A DNA stretch of 40,761 bases, from assembly GCA_002716125.1 (NCBI GenBank), contig PAZH01000075.1:1-40761 (forward strand). Direction: 5' to 3'. The first letter of the stretch is position 1; each line of letters starts with the position of its first letter. A program made the translations under genes and the position numbers. The notes beneath the pieces were generated by a model. That model made no database searches, was not told where the DNA came from, and saw nothing but the letters and a program-made list of their open reading frames with translations. Positions 1-9,148 of the stretch are shown here, one piece after another. This DNA comes from Rhodospirillaceae bacterium. GTDB taxonomy: Bacteria; Pseudomonadota; Alphaproteobacteria; UBA8366.

Positions 1-117
1 ACGCGTTACTCACCCGTCCGCCGCTGCCCACCACCCGAAGGTGGCTTCTCGCTCGACTTGCATGTGTTAGGCCTGCCGCCAGCGTTCGTTCTGAGCCAGG
101 ATCAAACTCTCACGTTA
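1..117 (-). rRNA. rrs: 16S ribosomal RNA, 5' end (partial)
   Basis: Read on the minus strand, the segment contains the universal 16S 5' primer site AGAGTTTGATCCTGGCTCAG (complement of 91-110), followed by the conserved ACGAACGCTGGCGGCAGGCC and ACACATGCAAGTCGA stretches, and ends at the window edge in GGACGGGTGAGTAACGCGT. Placing AGAGTTTGAT at E. coli position 8 puts the mature 5' end near 117. Only about 117 bases of the gene are inside the window. The variable region has a short helix typical of Alphaproteobacteria. Confidence 0.97.
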
Positions 118-268
118 CTGACGCCTGTTCGCATAAAACAAACAGACAAACATAAGAGCCGTCCAAGCATTCTGAAGCATCTTCAGAATACACGGAACAA
201 CTTTAATGCACCAAACAAGCACACCAACGCCGACCGCGCATCCCTTCCGACATCAAACAATTCACTTT

Positions 269-280
269 GTCAAAGAACTG
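269..280 (-). promoter_or_regulatory. boxA-like rRNA antitermination element
   Basis: The minus strand reads AGTTCTTTGACA, close to bacterial boxA (consensus about TGCTCTTTAACA). It lies about 150 nt upstream of mature 16S, inside the leader. boxA is bound by NusB/NusE and protects rRNA transcription from Rho. The call rests on sequence and position only. Confidence 0.6.
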
Positions 281-309
281 CCCCCAAAACGGCAAGGCCG
301 CCGGGGGCA
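279..309 (-). repeat. leader hairpin 2 (7-bp arms)
   Basis: TGCCCCC (279-285) pairs with GGGGGCA (303-309), giving a very GC-rich stem just upstream of boxA in the transcript. It has no U-run after it, so it is more likely a leader structure or processing element than a terminator. Confidence 0.55.
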
Positions 310-310
310 A

Positions 311-344
311 ACAGCACGGCCCCGTCCGAGGACGTCCGTGCTGT
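311..344 (-). repeat. leader hairpin 1 at the extreme 5' end of the rrn transcript
   Basis: ACAGCACGG (311-319) is perfectly complementary to CCGTGCTGT (336-344), and inside it CGTCC (323-327) pairs with GGACG (330-334). The nested stem starts within a few bases of the predicted transcription start (about 346), so the nascent rRNA transcript would begin with a long GC-rich hairpin. Confidence 0.65.
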
Positions 345-352
345 GGGCGGGG

Positions 353-381
353 CTTATACGCCCGGCCTAGAGTGGTGTCAA
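353..381 (-). promoter_or_regulatory. rrn sigma-70 promoter with GC-rich discriminator
   Basis: On the minus strand a perfect -35 TTGACA (376-381) is followed by a 17-bp spacer and a -10 TATAAG (353-358). The bases after the -10 are CCCCGCCC, a GC-rich discriminator of the kind that makes rRNA promoters sensitive to ppGpp and initiating-NTP levels. An A/T-rich tract with T and A runs at about 391-427 lies directly upstream of the -35, where an UP element is expected. The predicted start is near 346. This is the strongest promoter match in the window. Confidence 0.85.
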
Positions 382-445
382 TTGGTTATTGCAGGTTTTT
401 TTCATGTTTTCGAAAAAAGTTTAAAAAGGCCGAAAATTCCGAAGG

Positions 446-474
446 TTGACATGCACGGGACACATAAACATGAT
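446..474 (+). promoter_or_regulatory. possible promoter for the M23 peptidase gene
   Basis: TTGACA (446-451) is a perfect -35. With a 17-bp spacer the -10 would be CATGAT (469-474), a 4 of 6 match. It lies about 100 bp upstream of the peptidase start and points toward it. The -10 is weak, so this is a moderate call. The 118-575 interval otherwise holds only the rrn leader and promoter. Confidence 0.4.
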
Positions 475-575
475 GCGCTCCGCGAGAAGGTGACGAATAA
501 AACGTAGTAATACTTCTGAATACGTGTTTAAAACTTCTTGCATTGTTAAATAAATCAAATAAACATCGACAAATA

Positions 576-1877
576 ATGCGATATTCACTCCGCATAGCAT
601 CAGTCCTCACGGTCGCCGGCGGCATCGCGCTTTTCGCGATGGACTCCGATCAAGCGATCTTGCCGGCGAGCGACATCGAATCGGCGCGGGACCCGGGTCG
701 GCAAATTGCTTCGACGACGCTGGCGAGCGATAGCGCCGCCGAGTCTGTGCGCCTCTCTTCGGTCTACAAAGAAGTCCTGACCGTCGGTAAGGGCGACACC
801 CTGATGGCAATGTTGGTGGACACGGGGATCGCACCGGCCAGTGCCGACCGGGCGGTCCGCACGATGTCGCGGATCTACAAACCGCGGCGGATCAAGCCGG
901 GCCAAGATATCGTGCTGTCGCTGAAGCCCGACCTGCGCGCCAAGTCGGTCGAACTCATGGCCATGAAGATTTCGCCCAACGTGGAACGGGATATTCTCGT
1001 CACGCGGACCGCGAAGGGTTTTCAGGCGAAGGCGGTTGACCGTCCGTTGACGAAAGTGGCGATGCATGCCAGCGGCAAGATCGACACCAGCCTCTATGTC
1101 GCCGGCGTGAATGCCGGCTTGCGTCAGGCGACGCTTGCCAAGTTGATCCAGACCTTCAGTTTCGACGTCGACTTCCAACGCGACATCCGCCGCGGCGATG
1201 CCTTCGACGTCATGTACGAAGAATATCGCGACGAAGACGGTGCGGTCGTCAAATCCGGCGATATCCTGGTTGCCGAGATGACCTTGAGCGGTAAGAAGAG
1301 CCGTCTGTACCGTTTCGAAACGAAGGACGGCTTTTCCGATTTCTACGACGCAAAGGGTCAGAGCGTCCGGAAGGCGCTGCTGCGCACCCCGATCGACGGG
1401 GCGCGAATCTCCTCCAACTACGGCATGCGACGCCATCCGATCCTCGGTTACAACAAGATGCACAAAGGCCTCGACTTCGCGGCCCGGCGCGGCACCCCGA
1501 TCTTTGCCGCCGGCAACGGCTTCGTCGAGTATGCCGGCCGCAACGGCGGCTACGGTAAATACGTCCGCATCCGACACAATTCGACCTTCAAGACGGCCTA
1601 CGCTCATATGCACCGCTACGGCAAGGGCATCCGCAAAGGACGCCGGGTCAAACAAGGCCAGATCATCGGCTATGTCGGCTCGACCGGCCGCTCGACCGGG
1701 CCGCACCTGCACTACGAAGTGCATAAGAACGGCCGGCAGGTGAATCCGCGCAGCATCAAACTGCCCTCGGGCCGTAAGCTGAAAGGCCGTGAGCTCCGCA
1801 CCTTCAAAGCGCATGTGGCGGCGCTCGAGAAGCAATACGTCGCGCTCACCGCGCAACAGCTCGCCGACCGCCGCTAG
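576..1877 (+). CDS. M23 family metallopeptidase (peptidoglycan DD-endopeptidase type)
   Basis: Predicted envelope protein of 433 residues. The N-terminus (MRYSLRIASVLTVAGGIALF) is a signal peptide or membrane anchor. Residues about 65-120 (VGKGDTLMAMLVDTGI...IKPGQDIVLSL) resemble the LysM-like/OapA domain found before many M23 domains. The C-terminal M23 (LytM) domain shows the zinc ligands: H296 and D300 in the HKGLD motif, the AHM histidine (H344), and HLH (377-379) in GPHLHYEV. Such enzymes cut peptide cross-links in peptidoglycan. I chose ATG 576. A TTG at 543 would add 11 residues, and neither has a clear Shine-Dalgarno sequence. The gene diverges from the rRNA operon, and its stop lies 3 bp from the clpB stop (convergent). 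A basic tail of about 60 residues follows the domain. Confidence 0.9.
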   Translation: MRYSLRIASVLTVAGGIALFAMDSDQAILPASDIESARDPGRQIASTTLASDSAAESVRLSSVYKEVLTVGKGDTLMAMLVDTGIAPASADRAVRTMSRIYKPRRIKPGQDIVLSLKPDLRAKSVELMAMKISPNVERDILVTRTAKGFQAKAVDRPLTKVAMHASGKIDTSLYVAGVNAGLRQATLAKLIQTFSFDVDFQRDIRRGDAFDVMYEEYRDEDGAVVKSGDILVAEMTLSGKKSRLYRFETKDGFSDFYDAKGQSVRKALLRTPIDGARISSNYGMRRHPILGYNKMHKGLDFAARRGTPIFAAGNGFVEYAGRNGGYGKYVRIRHNSTFKTAYAHMHRYGKGIRKGRRVKQGQIIGYVGSTGRSTGPHLHYEVHKNGRQVNPRSIKLPSGRKLKGRELRTFKAHVAALEKQYVALTAQQLADRR

Positions 1878-1880
1878 GCG

Positions 1881-4478
<2,598 letters not shown>

Positions 4479-4570
4479 TTTTTCACTCCACGCGTCTCCC
4501 TGCTACGAGGCAAGACGTTGATGGGCCGTTATTTACGACTGTGGACCCGATTGCGGCATCCACAAATTTC

Positions 4571-4599
4571 ATATGGCGATTGGGTCGGCGGCGCGCAAG
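4571..4599 (-). promoter_or_regulatory. sigma-32 (RpoH) type heat-shock promoter for clpB
   Basis: On the minus strand CTTGCG (complement of 4594-4599) is followed after 15 bp by CGCCATAT (complement of 4571-4578). The -10 matches 7 of 8 bases of the RpoH consensus CCCCATNT, the -35 has the invariant CTTG, and the spacing is in range. Transcription would start near 4563, giving a leader of about 85 nt. It lies between the end of the upstream small gene (4616) and clpB. clpB is a classic RpoH target, which supports the call. Confidence 0.7.
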
Positions 4600-4615
4600 A
4601 TTTAGGTGCTTTGGG

Positions 4616-5074
4616 TCAGGAACCACTTTCAGCACCCTCATCGTCGCTGGCCGGGGCATGCGGCAAGAGGGGCGGGAGCCGCGTTCCGGTTTTCGTTTTC
4701 CGGAAATCAACCCCATGCACCGTATACCGATACCGCACTTGGGTGTCGGCATACGACCTTTTCGGGCGACGAAGCTGATGCGCCACGCCGTGCAGAAAGG
4801 CGTCCATCCGTTCCATTTCAAGATTGAGCATACGACGGCGGGCCCGTTCGGCGCGCGTATAGGCGCCATGCGTCCGGGCATTGGCATTGCCGGGGGGCGC
4901 GCCCGAACGTTGGCCGCCATGCATGCGACAACGCACACCATCAGTGACGACGGGTGCGCGGCACGGTGTTCCGGCGCGGGTCCGCGCGCCGCATCGGCGC
5001 ATTGTTTTAAGCCCCGACATGTCGCGGCGATGAGCGGATTTGCCCCGGCGGCTCGCGTGTGCCGGGCGGGTCAT
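4616..5074 (-). CDS. HGGxSTG-type small cysteine/histidine motif protein, function unknown
   Basis: A 152-residue protein. Its core reads CGARTRAGTPC, then after nine residues CRMHGG, then GNANARTHG. This C-x8-9-C-x9-C-x2-HGG layout is typical of small proteins annotated as HGGxSTG domain proteins, seen in bacteria and phages and without a firm function. The spaced Cys and His could bind metal (inference). The N-terminus and centre are Arg-rich, which hints at nucleic-acid contact. The ATG at 5074 overlaps the TGA of the upstream gene as ATGA, so the two are probably translationally coupled; this overlap decided the start. Internal ATGs at 5020 and 5002 are alternatives. The 3' end lies 17 bp before the clpB promoter. 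Confidence 0.7.
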   Translation of the reverse strand: MTRPAHASRRGKSAHRRDMSGLKTMRRCGARTRAGTPCRAPVVTDGVRCRMHGGQRSGAPPGNANARTHGAYTRAERARRRMLNLEMERMDAFLHGVAHQLRRPKRSYADTQVRYRYTVHGVDFRKTKTGTRLPPLLPHAPASDDEGAESGS

Positions 5075-5433
5075 TCCGATTGCCGCGGATCCGTCTCCGA
5101 GGGGTCAGGATCGGCCGCAGCGCCATCGAGCCAGCCAACGACAATCTTCTCGTCCCCGGCGCTCGGGGCCCGACCGCGCTGCCATACGTCGAGGGTGCGA
5201 ACCTGCCAGCTGTAAAGCGCCAAGAGCCGCGTGCCGAGGCGAAGTTCGAGGGCCCGCACGTCGTCCTCTTGTCCCGCTTCCGCCGCCCGCGCGAGGCACG
5301 CCAAGGCCGCATCGTGCGCACCCGCCATTTGCGTCCGCAGCGCCGCTTCAACGCCGTCGTCTTCCGCCGGTACCGGATGTGCCGATACCTTCACCGCTGA
5401 CAATTTGGATGGCAGCACGTCAATTTCCTTCAT
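5071..5433 (-). CDS. small hypothetical protein coupled to the HGGxSTG gene
   Basis: A 120-residue protein starting MKEIDVLPSKLSAVKVSAHP. I do not recognise a family. The middle (about 30-75) is rich in Ala, Leu and Glu and predicted helical, reading like a repeat-type helical hairpin. The C-terminus (GWLDGAAADPDPSETDP) is acidic and probably disordered. The proposed start at 5433 is the first ATG after which the frame looks coding. The frame is open further upstream, but that part is antisense to the SGNH hydrolase gene and has no coding character. Its stop overlaps the next gene's start by ATGA, so the two form one transcript and perhaps a partnership. No strong Shine-Dalgarno sequence is visible. 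Confidence 0.6.
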   Translation of the reverse strand: MKEIDVLPSKLSAVKVSAHPVPAEDDGVEAALRTQMAGAHDAALACLARAAEAGQEDDVRALELRLGTRLLALYSWQVRTLDVWQRGRAPSAGDEKIVVGWLDGAAADPDPSETDPRQSE

Positions 5434-5456
5434 GTGAAAATTAAAGCCGTACAGCC

Positions 5457-5486
5457 TTAACACATAAAAGACATTTTGTCTATTAT
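5457..5486 (+). promoter_or_regulatory. promoter with embedded inverted repeat, upstream of the SGNH hydrolase
   Basis: TTAACA (5457-5462), an 18-bp spacer and TATTAT (5481-5486) form a good sigma-70 type promoter pointing to the gene at 5617, leaving a leader of about 125 nt. The spacer holds a perfect inverted repeat AGACA-TTT-TGTCT (5469-5481), which could be an operator. The divergent small-gene operon starts at 5433, so the element may serve both directions. Confidence 0.5.
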
Positions 5487-5616
5487 GCATTTGCAATGCG
5501 GGCGGCGCGCGCGTGTGGCCGGCAAGGGCACGTATCGATATGATCGAACGGCGCGTGTGGTTGGGACAAGGCCGCCCCGACGCGCGCCTTGAGCCCATCG
5601 AGACCCCATTCTGTTG

Positions 5617-6639
5617 ATGTCGAAGAAAATCATCGCTGTTGCTTTTATTACCGTTTTCGGTCTCGAGGTCACCGCGCGGCTGCTGCCTGTCGAGCAAGGA
5701 TATTTCCTGTCGGACGTAACCGACACCGACCCGGTCGCCCACCGCGAACCGAGCCGGCAGGCAACCGCGTCGAGCGGCTGGCGGCTTGAAAACCCCCGAT
5801 CGCGCAGGCTCAACAACGAAGGGGTTCTGCACGACGACGATTACGAAAACGGGGCCGGCACCCCGCTCGTTGCCATCATTGGCGATAGTCAGGTGGATGC
5901 GCCGGGCGTCGACTTTCCGGATACGGTTCAAGCGCGATTGGCGAAGCGTGGAACCTGGGCGTCACGATTTTACACGTTCGGCATGTCCGGAGCGCCGCTT
6001 TCGCAATACGTTGTGTGGACGGATTATGCGCGCAAATCCTTTGCGCCAGATGCGGTCATCTTTGTGATTTCACCGAACGACTTTCACGAAAGTTTCGACG
6101 AAGCCGGTTTGTTTGAAGGGTTTCACTATTTCGTTTCATCGGACAACGGTCGCTATCGTTTATCGCTGCGTCCGCACAGGCGTTCGCTGCGATCCCGATT
6201 GGTTGAGCACTCGCATCTTCTCGCTTATTTGGTGCACAATCTTGGCGTCCCCGAATGGATCCGCTCAGCGTTCGCCGACGCCGATGTCTTATCGGACCGT
6301 AAGATACGTTTCTTAACTGATTGGTTCTTCGCCGAACTCAACGCTTTCGGTCTTGGCCCGCAGAATACCGCATTCGTCCTGAGCCCGCTGTCCGATCGTA
6401 TTTATCTCCAGCCGGAATGCCAACCGAGCTCATCGGGCCATCCGATGGCGACATTCAAGGCGGCAGCCTCCCAAAGAGATTATCCCGTGGTCGACCTCGC
6501 AGCGAACTTCTGCAACGACTATCGAGACAATGGAAAAGAGCTCGAATTTCCAGGCGATGTTCATTGGAATGCCGAAGGCCATCGGGTTCTCGCGGACGCG
6601 ATTATGGAAGTGCTCGATAAAATCGCACCTAACCGTTAA
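5617..6639 (+). CDS. SGNH/GDSL-type hydrolase, membrane-anchored or exported
   Basis: A 340-residue protein. The N-terminus (MSKKIIAVAFITVFGLEVTA) is a hydrophobic signal or anchor. The nucleophile block is IIGDSQV (Ser at about 91). A later block SPNDF fits the family's Asn-containing block, and the C-terminal GDVHWNAEGH (about 313-322) supplies the catalytic Asp and His in the DxHWN form seen in AlgX/AlgJ-like acetyltransferases and related periplasmic SGNH proteins. Likely substrate is an acyl or acetyl ester on an envelope glycan, but that is inference. The ATG at 5617 directly follows a TTG at 5614; I prefer the ATG. It stands alone, convergent with the PAS protein gene. Confidence 0.8.
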   Translation: MSKKIIAVAFITVFGLEVTARLLPVEQGYFLSDVTDTDPVAHREPSRQATASSGWRLENPRSRRLNNEGVLHDDDYENGAGTPLVAIIGDSQVDAPGVDFPDTVQARLAKRGTWASRFYTFGMSGAPLSQYVVWTDYARKSFAPDAVIFVISPNDFHESFDEAGLFEGFHYFVSSDNGRYRLSLRPHRRSLRSRLVEHSHLLAYLVHNLGVPEWIRSAFADADVLSDRKIRFLTDWFFAELNAFGLGPQNTAFVLSPLSDRIYLQPECQPSSSGHPMATFKAAASQRDYPVVDLAANFCNDYRDNGKELEFPGDVHWNAEGHRVLADAIMEVLDKIAPNR

Positions 6640-6664
6640 TGCGCGACCGTCGGCCGGCGCGCGA

Positions 6665-7087
6665 TCAATCGGGTTCGACCGGACTGACGCAGACGAGGAC
6701 CATATGCACCTGCCCGTCCGGGCCGGCGAGCGGCAGGAACACCCGGTTGATCGGAACGAACTCCTTCCCGACGTCGATTGGGCGCTCGCTTGCGAAGACG
6801 GGCTCGCCGCTTTCGATCGCATTCATGTATTCGGCGCGCGTCTTGGCCCAGTTCGACGAGAAATGTGCCGCTTCCAGATTTTCGCCCGTCGGATCTCGAC
6901 CGCCGTGCTCGCAAATCCACGTTCCAACCAGGCGATAACGCATTTCAAACGGCGCGTGGGTGACATCAACCAAAATCAAATGGGGTAAGACATCCGCAAG
7001 ATCGAGTGGTTCGATGTCCGACCGTGCGGGTAATTTCCCGTCCCGGCATCGCGCCCGCCAATACTCATACACACGGCGGATCTTCAA
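6665..7087 (-). CDS. PAS_5 (DUF1457) domain protein, 5' end probably frameshifted
   Basis: A 140-residue cytosolic PAS-type protein. The body VYEYWRARCRDGKLPARSDI...LVDVTHAPFEMRYRLVGTWI...EHGGRDPTGENL...NRVFLPLAGPDGQVHMVLV follows the whole PAS_5 family pattern common in Alphaproteobacteria. Its role is unknown; some members are thought to be sensory. The open frame only begins at a TTG (7087), and family members usually carry a few more residues before the YEYW motif. An ATG at 7109 with an upstream GGGG tract encodes MNENQQALEDPP and then stops. Removing one C from CCGCCGTGTG near 7074-7079 would give ALEDPRVYEYW, a family-like start. The gene may thus be a recent frameshift, or use the TTG. 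A paralogue lies at 32646-33173. Confidence 0.75.
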   Translation of the reverse strand: MKIRRVYEYWRARCRDGKLPARSDIEPLDLADVLPHLILVDVTHAPFEMRYRLVGTWICEHGGRDPTGENLEAAHFSSNWAKTRAEYMNAIESGEPVFASERPIDVGKEFVPINRVFLPLAGPDGQVHMVLVCVSPVEPD

Positions 7088-7180
7088 GTGCCTGCTGATT
7101 CTCGTTCATTCGACACCATCCCCGTTCCTCGTCTCTAGAATGAGGCTATTCCGGCTTCATAGATACGCAAGGGTGTCGCT

Positions 7181-7209
7181 TTGATCCTTCCGCCCACTTT
7201 CGACATAGT
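7181..7209 (+). promoter_or_regulatory. possible promoter for the catabolic gene run starting at 7242
   Basis: TTGATC (7181-7186), a 17-bp spacer and CATAGT (7204-7209), each a 4 of 6 match to consensus. A start near 7216 would leave a short leader containing AAAAAGGA before the ATG at 7242. Moderate quality only; no operator-like repeat is obvious beside it. Confidence 0.35.
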
Positions 7210-7241
7210 AGCGGCAAGACCCACGGAAAAAGGACGATATC

Positions 7242-8246
7242 ATGGAGAGGCGGCGCTTCGGCCGGACCGATTTAGAAGTTTCACGATTGACCTTCGGCTG
7301 CGGTGCGGTCGGCGGGTTGATGGTAAAGGGCGCGCCGGCGGATCAGGACCGCGCCGTCGCGTGGGCCCGCGACAACGGGATAAACTTCTTCGATACGGCC
7401 GCGAGCTACGGCAACGGCGCCTCGGAGACGAATTTGGGACGAGCGCTCGCCGGGAATACCGACGGCATCGTCGTATCCTCCAAGGTGGGCATCGCCGCCA
7501 ACGAGATGGGCGATATCGGGGGTGCCATAGCCCGCGCAATCGACGCTAGCCTTTCCCGGCTGAAACTGGATCATGTCGACCTCTTTCAGCTGCACAACAC
7601 CTTAGGACGGGGGGATAAAGTCGCGCCCGAACGTGGCATCGTCGATGCCGATATCGTATTGAGCGAAGTCGTCCCCGCCTTCGAGAAACTGCGGGATGCC
7701 GGCAAGACCCGTTACCTCGGCTTCACGGCCAAAGGCGACGCCGACGATCTACATGCGTTGGTCGCATCCGGTGCCTTCGACAGCGCACAAATCTTTTACA
7801 ATCTGCTCGTGCCGTCGGCCGGCGAGCCCATTCCGGACAACTATCCATGCGATGATTTTCGGGAATTGCTTACCGCGGCGGACCGCAACGGGGTTGGCTC
7901 CATCGGCGTGCGGGTCCTGGCAGGTGGGGCGCTTTCGGGAAGCGAAGAACGCCATCCCTTGGGCTCCCAGAACGTGGCACCGATCGGCTCCGACACCGAC
8001 TACGCAACCGACGTGCAACACGCCCTTGCCTTTCAGCCGCTTGTCGCAGACGGCGTTGCCGGAACGCTGCCGGAACTCGCGATGCGCTACGCCATCTCGC
8101 ATCCAACGCTCTCGACCGTCGAGATTGGCATCGCGAATCTAGAGCAGGTACAACGCGCCGCCGAAGCCGTCGAAAAAGGTCCGCTCCCGCCCGAGGTCCT
8201 GTCGCGGATCCGGGACATCCAAAGCGGTTTCGCTTCAGCCGGCTAG
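7242..8246 (+). CDS. aldo/keto reductase
   Basis: A 334-residue NADPH-dependent oxidoreductase of the AKR superfamily, expected to reduce aldehydes or ketones (or the reverse) in the cytosol. The catalytic tetrad is visible: D51 in INFFDTAASYG, Y56, K81 in VSSKVG and H118 in LFQLHN. The C-terminal cofactor part includes TVEIGIANLEQV. The start ATG has AAAAAGGA about 8 bases upstream. It is the first gene of a plus-strand series running to 16555, so it may process an intermediate of the same pathway. The natural substrate cannot be read from the sequence. Confidence 0.9.
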   Translation: MERRRFGRTDLEVSRLTFGCGAVGGLMVKGAPADQDRAVAWARDNGINFFDTAASYGNGASETNLGRALAGNTDGIVVSSKVGIAANEMGDIGGAIARAIDASLSRLKLDHVDLFQLHNTLGRGDKVAPERGIVDADIVLSEVVPAFEKLRDAGKTRYLGFTAKGDADDLHALVASGAFDSAQIFYNLLVPSAGEPIPDNYPCDDFRELLTAADRNGVGSIGVRVLAGGALSGSEERHPLGSQNVAPIGSDTDYATDVQHALAFQPLVADGVAGTLPELAMRYAISHPTLSTVEIGIANLEQVQRAAEAVEKGPLPPEVLSRIRDIQSGFASAG

Positions 8247-8292
8247 ACGGCACGCAACGCGAACCGTCTTCAGCGCAAGAGGACATCGAAGC

Positions 8293-9048
8293 ATGAACAT
8301 CGAGTTTGACGACCGGCTGGTCGTCGTGACGGGCGGCGCACAGGGCATTGGTCAGGCGACAGCCTCCGGCTTCAAAGCGGCAGGCGCGCGCGTACACCTA
8401 TTGGATATCGATTCAGATGGCGTCGAGGCGGCGGCGGCAGAGATCGGCACCGGTTGCAGCACGGTCGACCTCGGCGACCAAGAAGCCGTGGCAGCCTGTA
8501 TCCAAGAAATCGAAGCTACACATGGACCAATTGATATTCTGGCAAATGCCGCCGGCGGTGTGCGCGGACAAATCGGACGGCCCATTTCGGAAGTCTCTGA
8601 ACAGGACTGGCGCGCCGTCTTTGCCGCCAATGTGGACGCCGCCTTCTGGCTCGCCCAGGCCGTGGGGCCCGGCATGGTCGAACGAGGCCGGGGTCGGATC
8701 GTCTTCGTCGCCTCGGGCGCCGGGCTTCGCCCGAGCCGGACCGGCATCCAGGCCTATACCGCCGCCAAGCATGCGCTGGTCGGCCTGACCAAGCAGCTGT
8801 CCTGGGAATTCGGTCCGGGCGGCGTCACGGTCAACGCGGTCGCGCCGGGCTTCGTGCTCTCCAATCCCGCCAGCCAAAAGCAGTGGGAGAGCTACGGTGC
8901 CGAGGGCCAGCAACGCCTCATAGACGGCCTGCACACCAAGCGGCTCGGCCGCGCCGAGGATATCGCGTCCGCCATCCTGTTTCTGGCGAGCGACGCCGCC
9001 GGCTGGATCACCGGTCAGACTCTCTCCGTCGACGGTGGGCGGTCGTAA
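8293..9048 (+). CDS. SDR family oxidoreductase
   Basis: A 251-residue classical short-chain dehydrogenase/reductase. Seen: the Rossmann motif TGGAQGIG (residues 13-20), D40 after the second strand (an acidic residue there usually favours NAD(H)), NAAG at 85-88, the catalytic Ser at 141, and YTAAK with Y155 and K159. The C-terminal SDGAAGWITGQTLSVDGG pattern (here ASDAAGWITGQ) is typical. The gene sits 46 bp after the aldo/keto reductase with GAGG before its ATG, so the two are probably co-transcribed. It likely interconverts an alcohol and a ketone in the local pathway. Confidence 0.93.
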   Translation: MNIEFDDRLVVVTGGAQGIGQATASGFKAAGARVHLLDIDSDGVEAAAAEIGTGCSTVDLGDQEAVAACIQEIEATHGPIDILANAAGGVRGQIGRPISEVSEQDWRAVFAANVDAAFWLAQAVGPGMVERGRGRIVFVASGAGLRPSRTGIQAYTAAKHALVGLTKQLSWEFGPGGVTVNAVAPGFVLSNPASQKQWESYGAEGQQRLIDGLHTKRLGRAEDIASAILFLASDAAGWITGQTLSVDGGRS

Positions 9049-9148
9049 AGCCCTTTCTCCCGACAACGTCCCGCTGCCTAACCTTACCGCCGTGCCCGGA
9101 CAGTCTATTTCGTCTAAAAGACCGATAGACAAACCGGGGCGATTGACC

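Larger units (their letters stand above)
118..346 (-). other. rrn operon leader (transcribed spacer before 16S)
   Basis: This is the stretch between the predicted transcription start (about 346) and the mature 16S end. It carries two strong inverted repeats and a boxA-like antitermination element, listed separately. Open reading frames across it look like chance frames. The order promoter, hairpins, boxA, 16S is the normal arrangement of a bacterial rRNA operon leader. The precise start is inferred from promoter spacing, not seen directly. Confidence 0.75.

Noticed and set aside
58..507. 149-residue plus-strand frame over the rRNA leader
   Set aside because: Lies opposite the 16S start and rrn promoter, with no protein features.
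600..1856. 418-residue open frame antisense to the M23 peptidase
   Set aside because: The plus-strand frame has clear zinc-ligand motifs; the antisense translation has none.
5434..5931. N-terminal extension of the small hypothetical gene to 5931
   Set aside because: That part is antisense to the SGNH hydrolase and covers its promoter; the protein reads as coding only from about MKEIDVLP.
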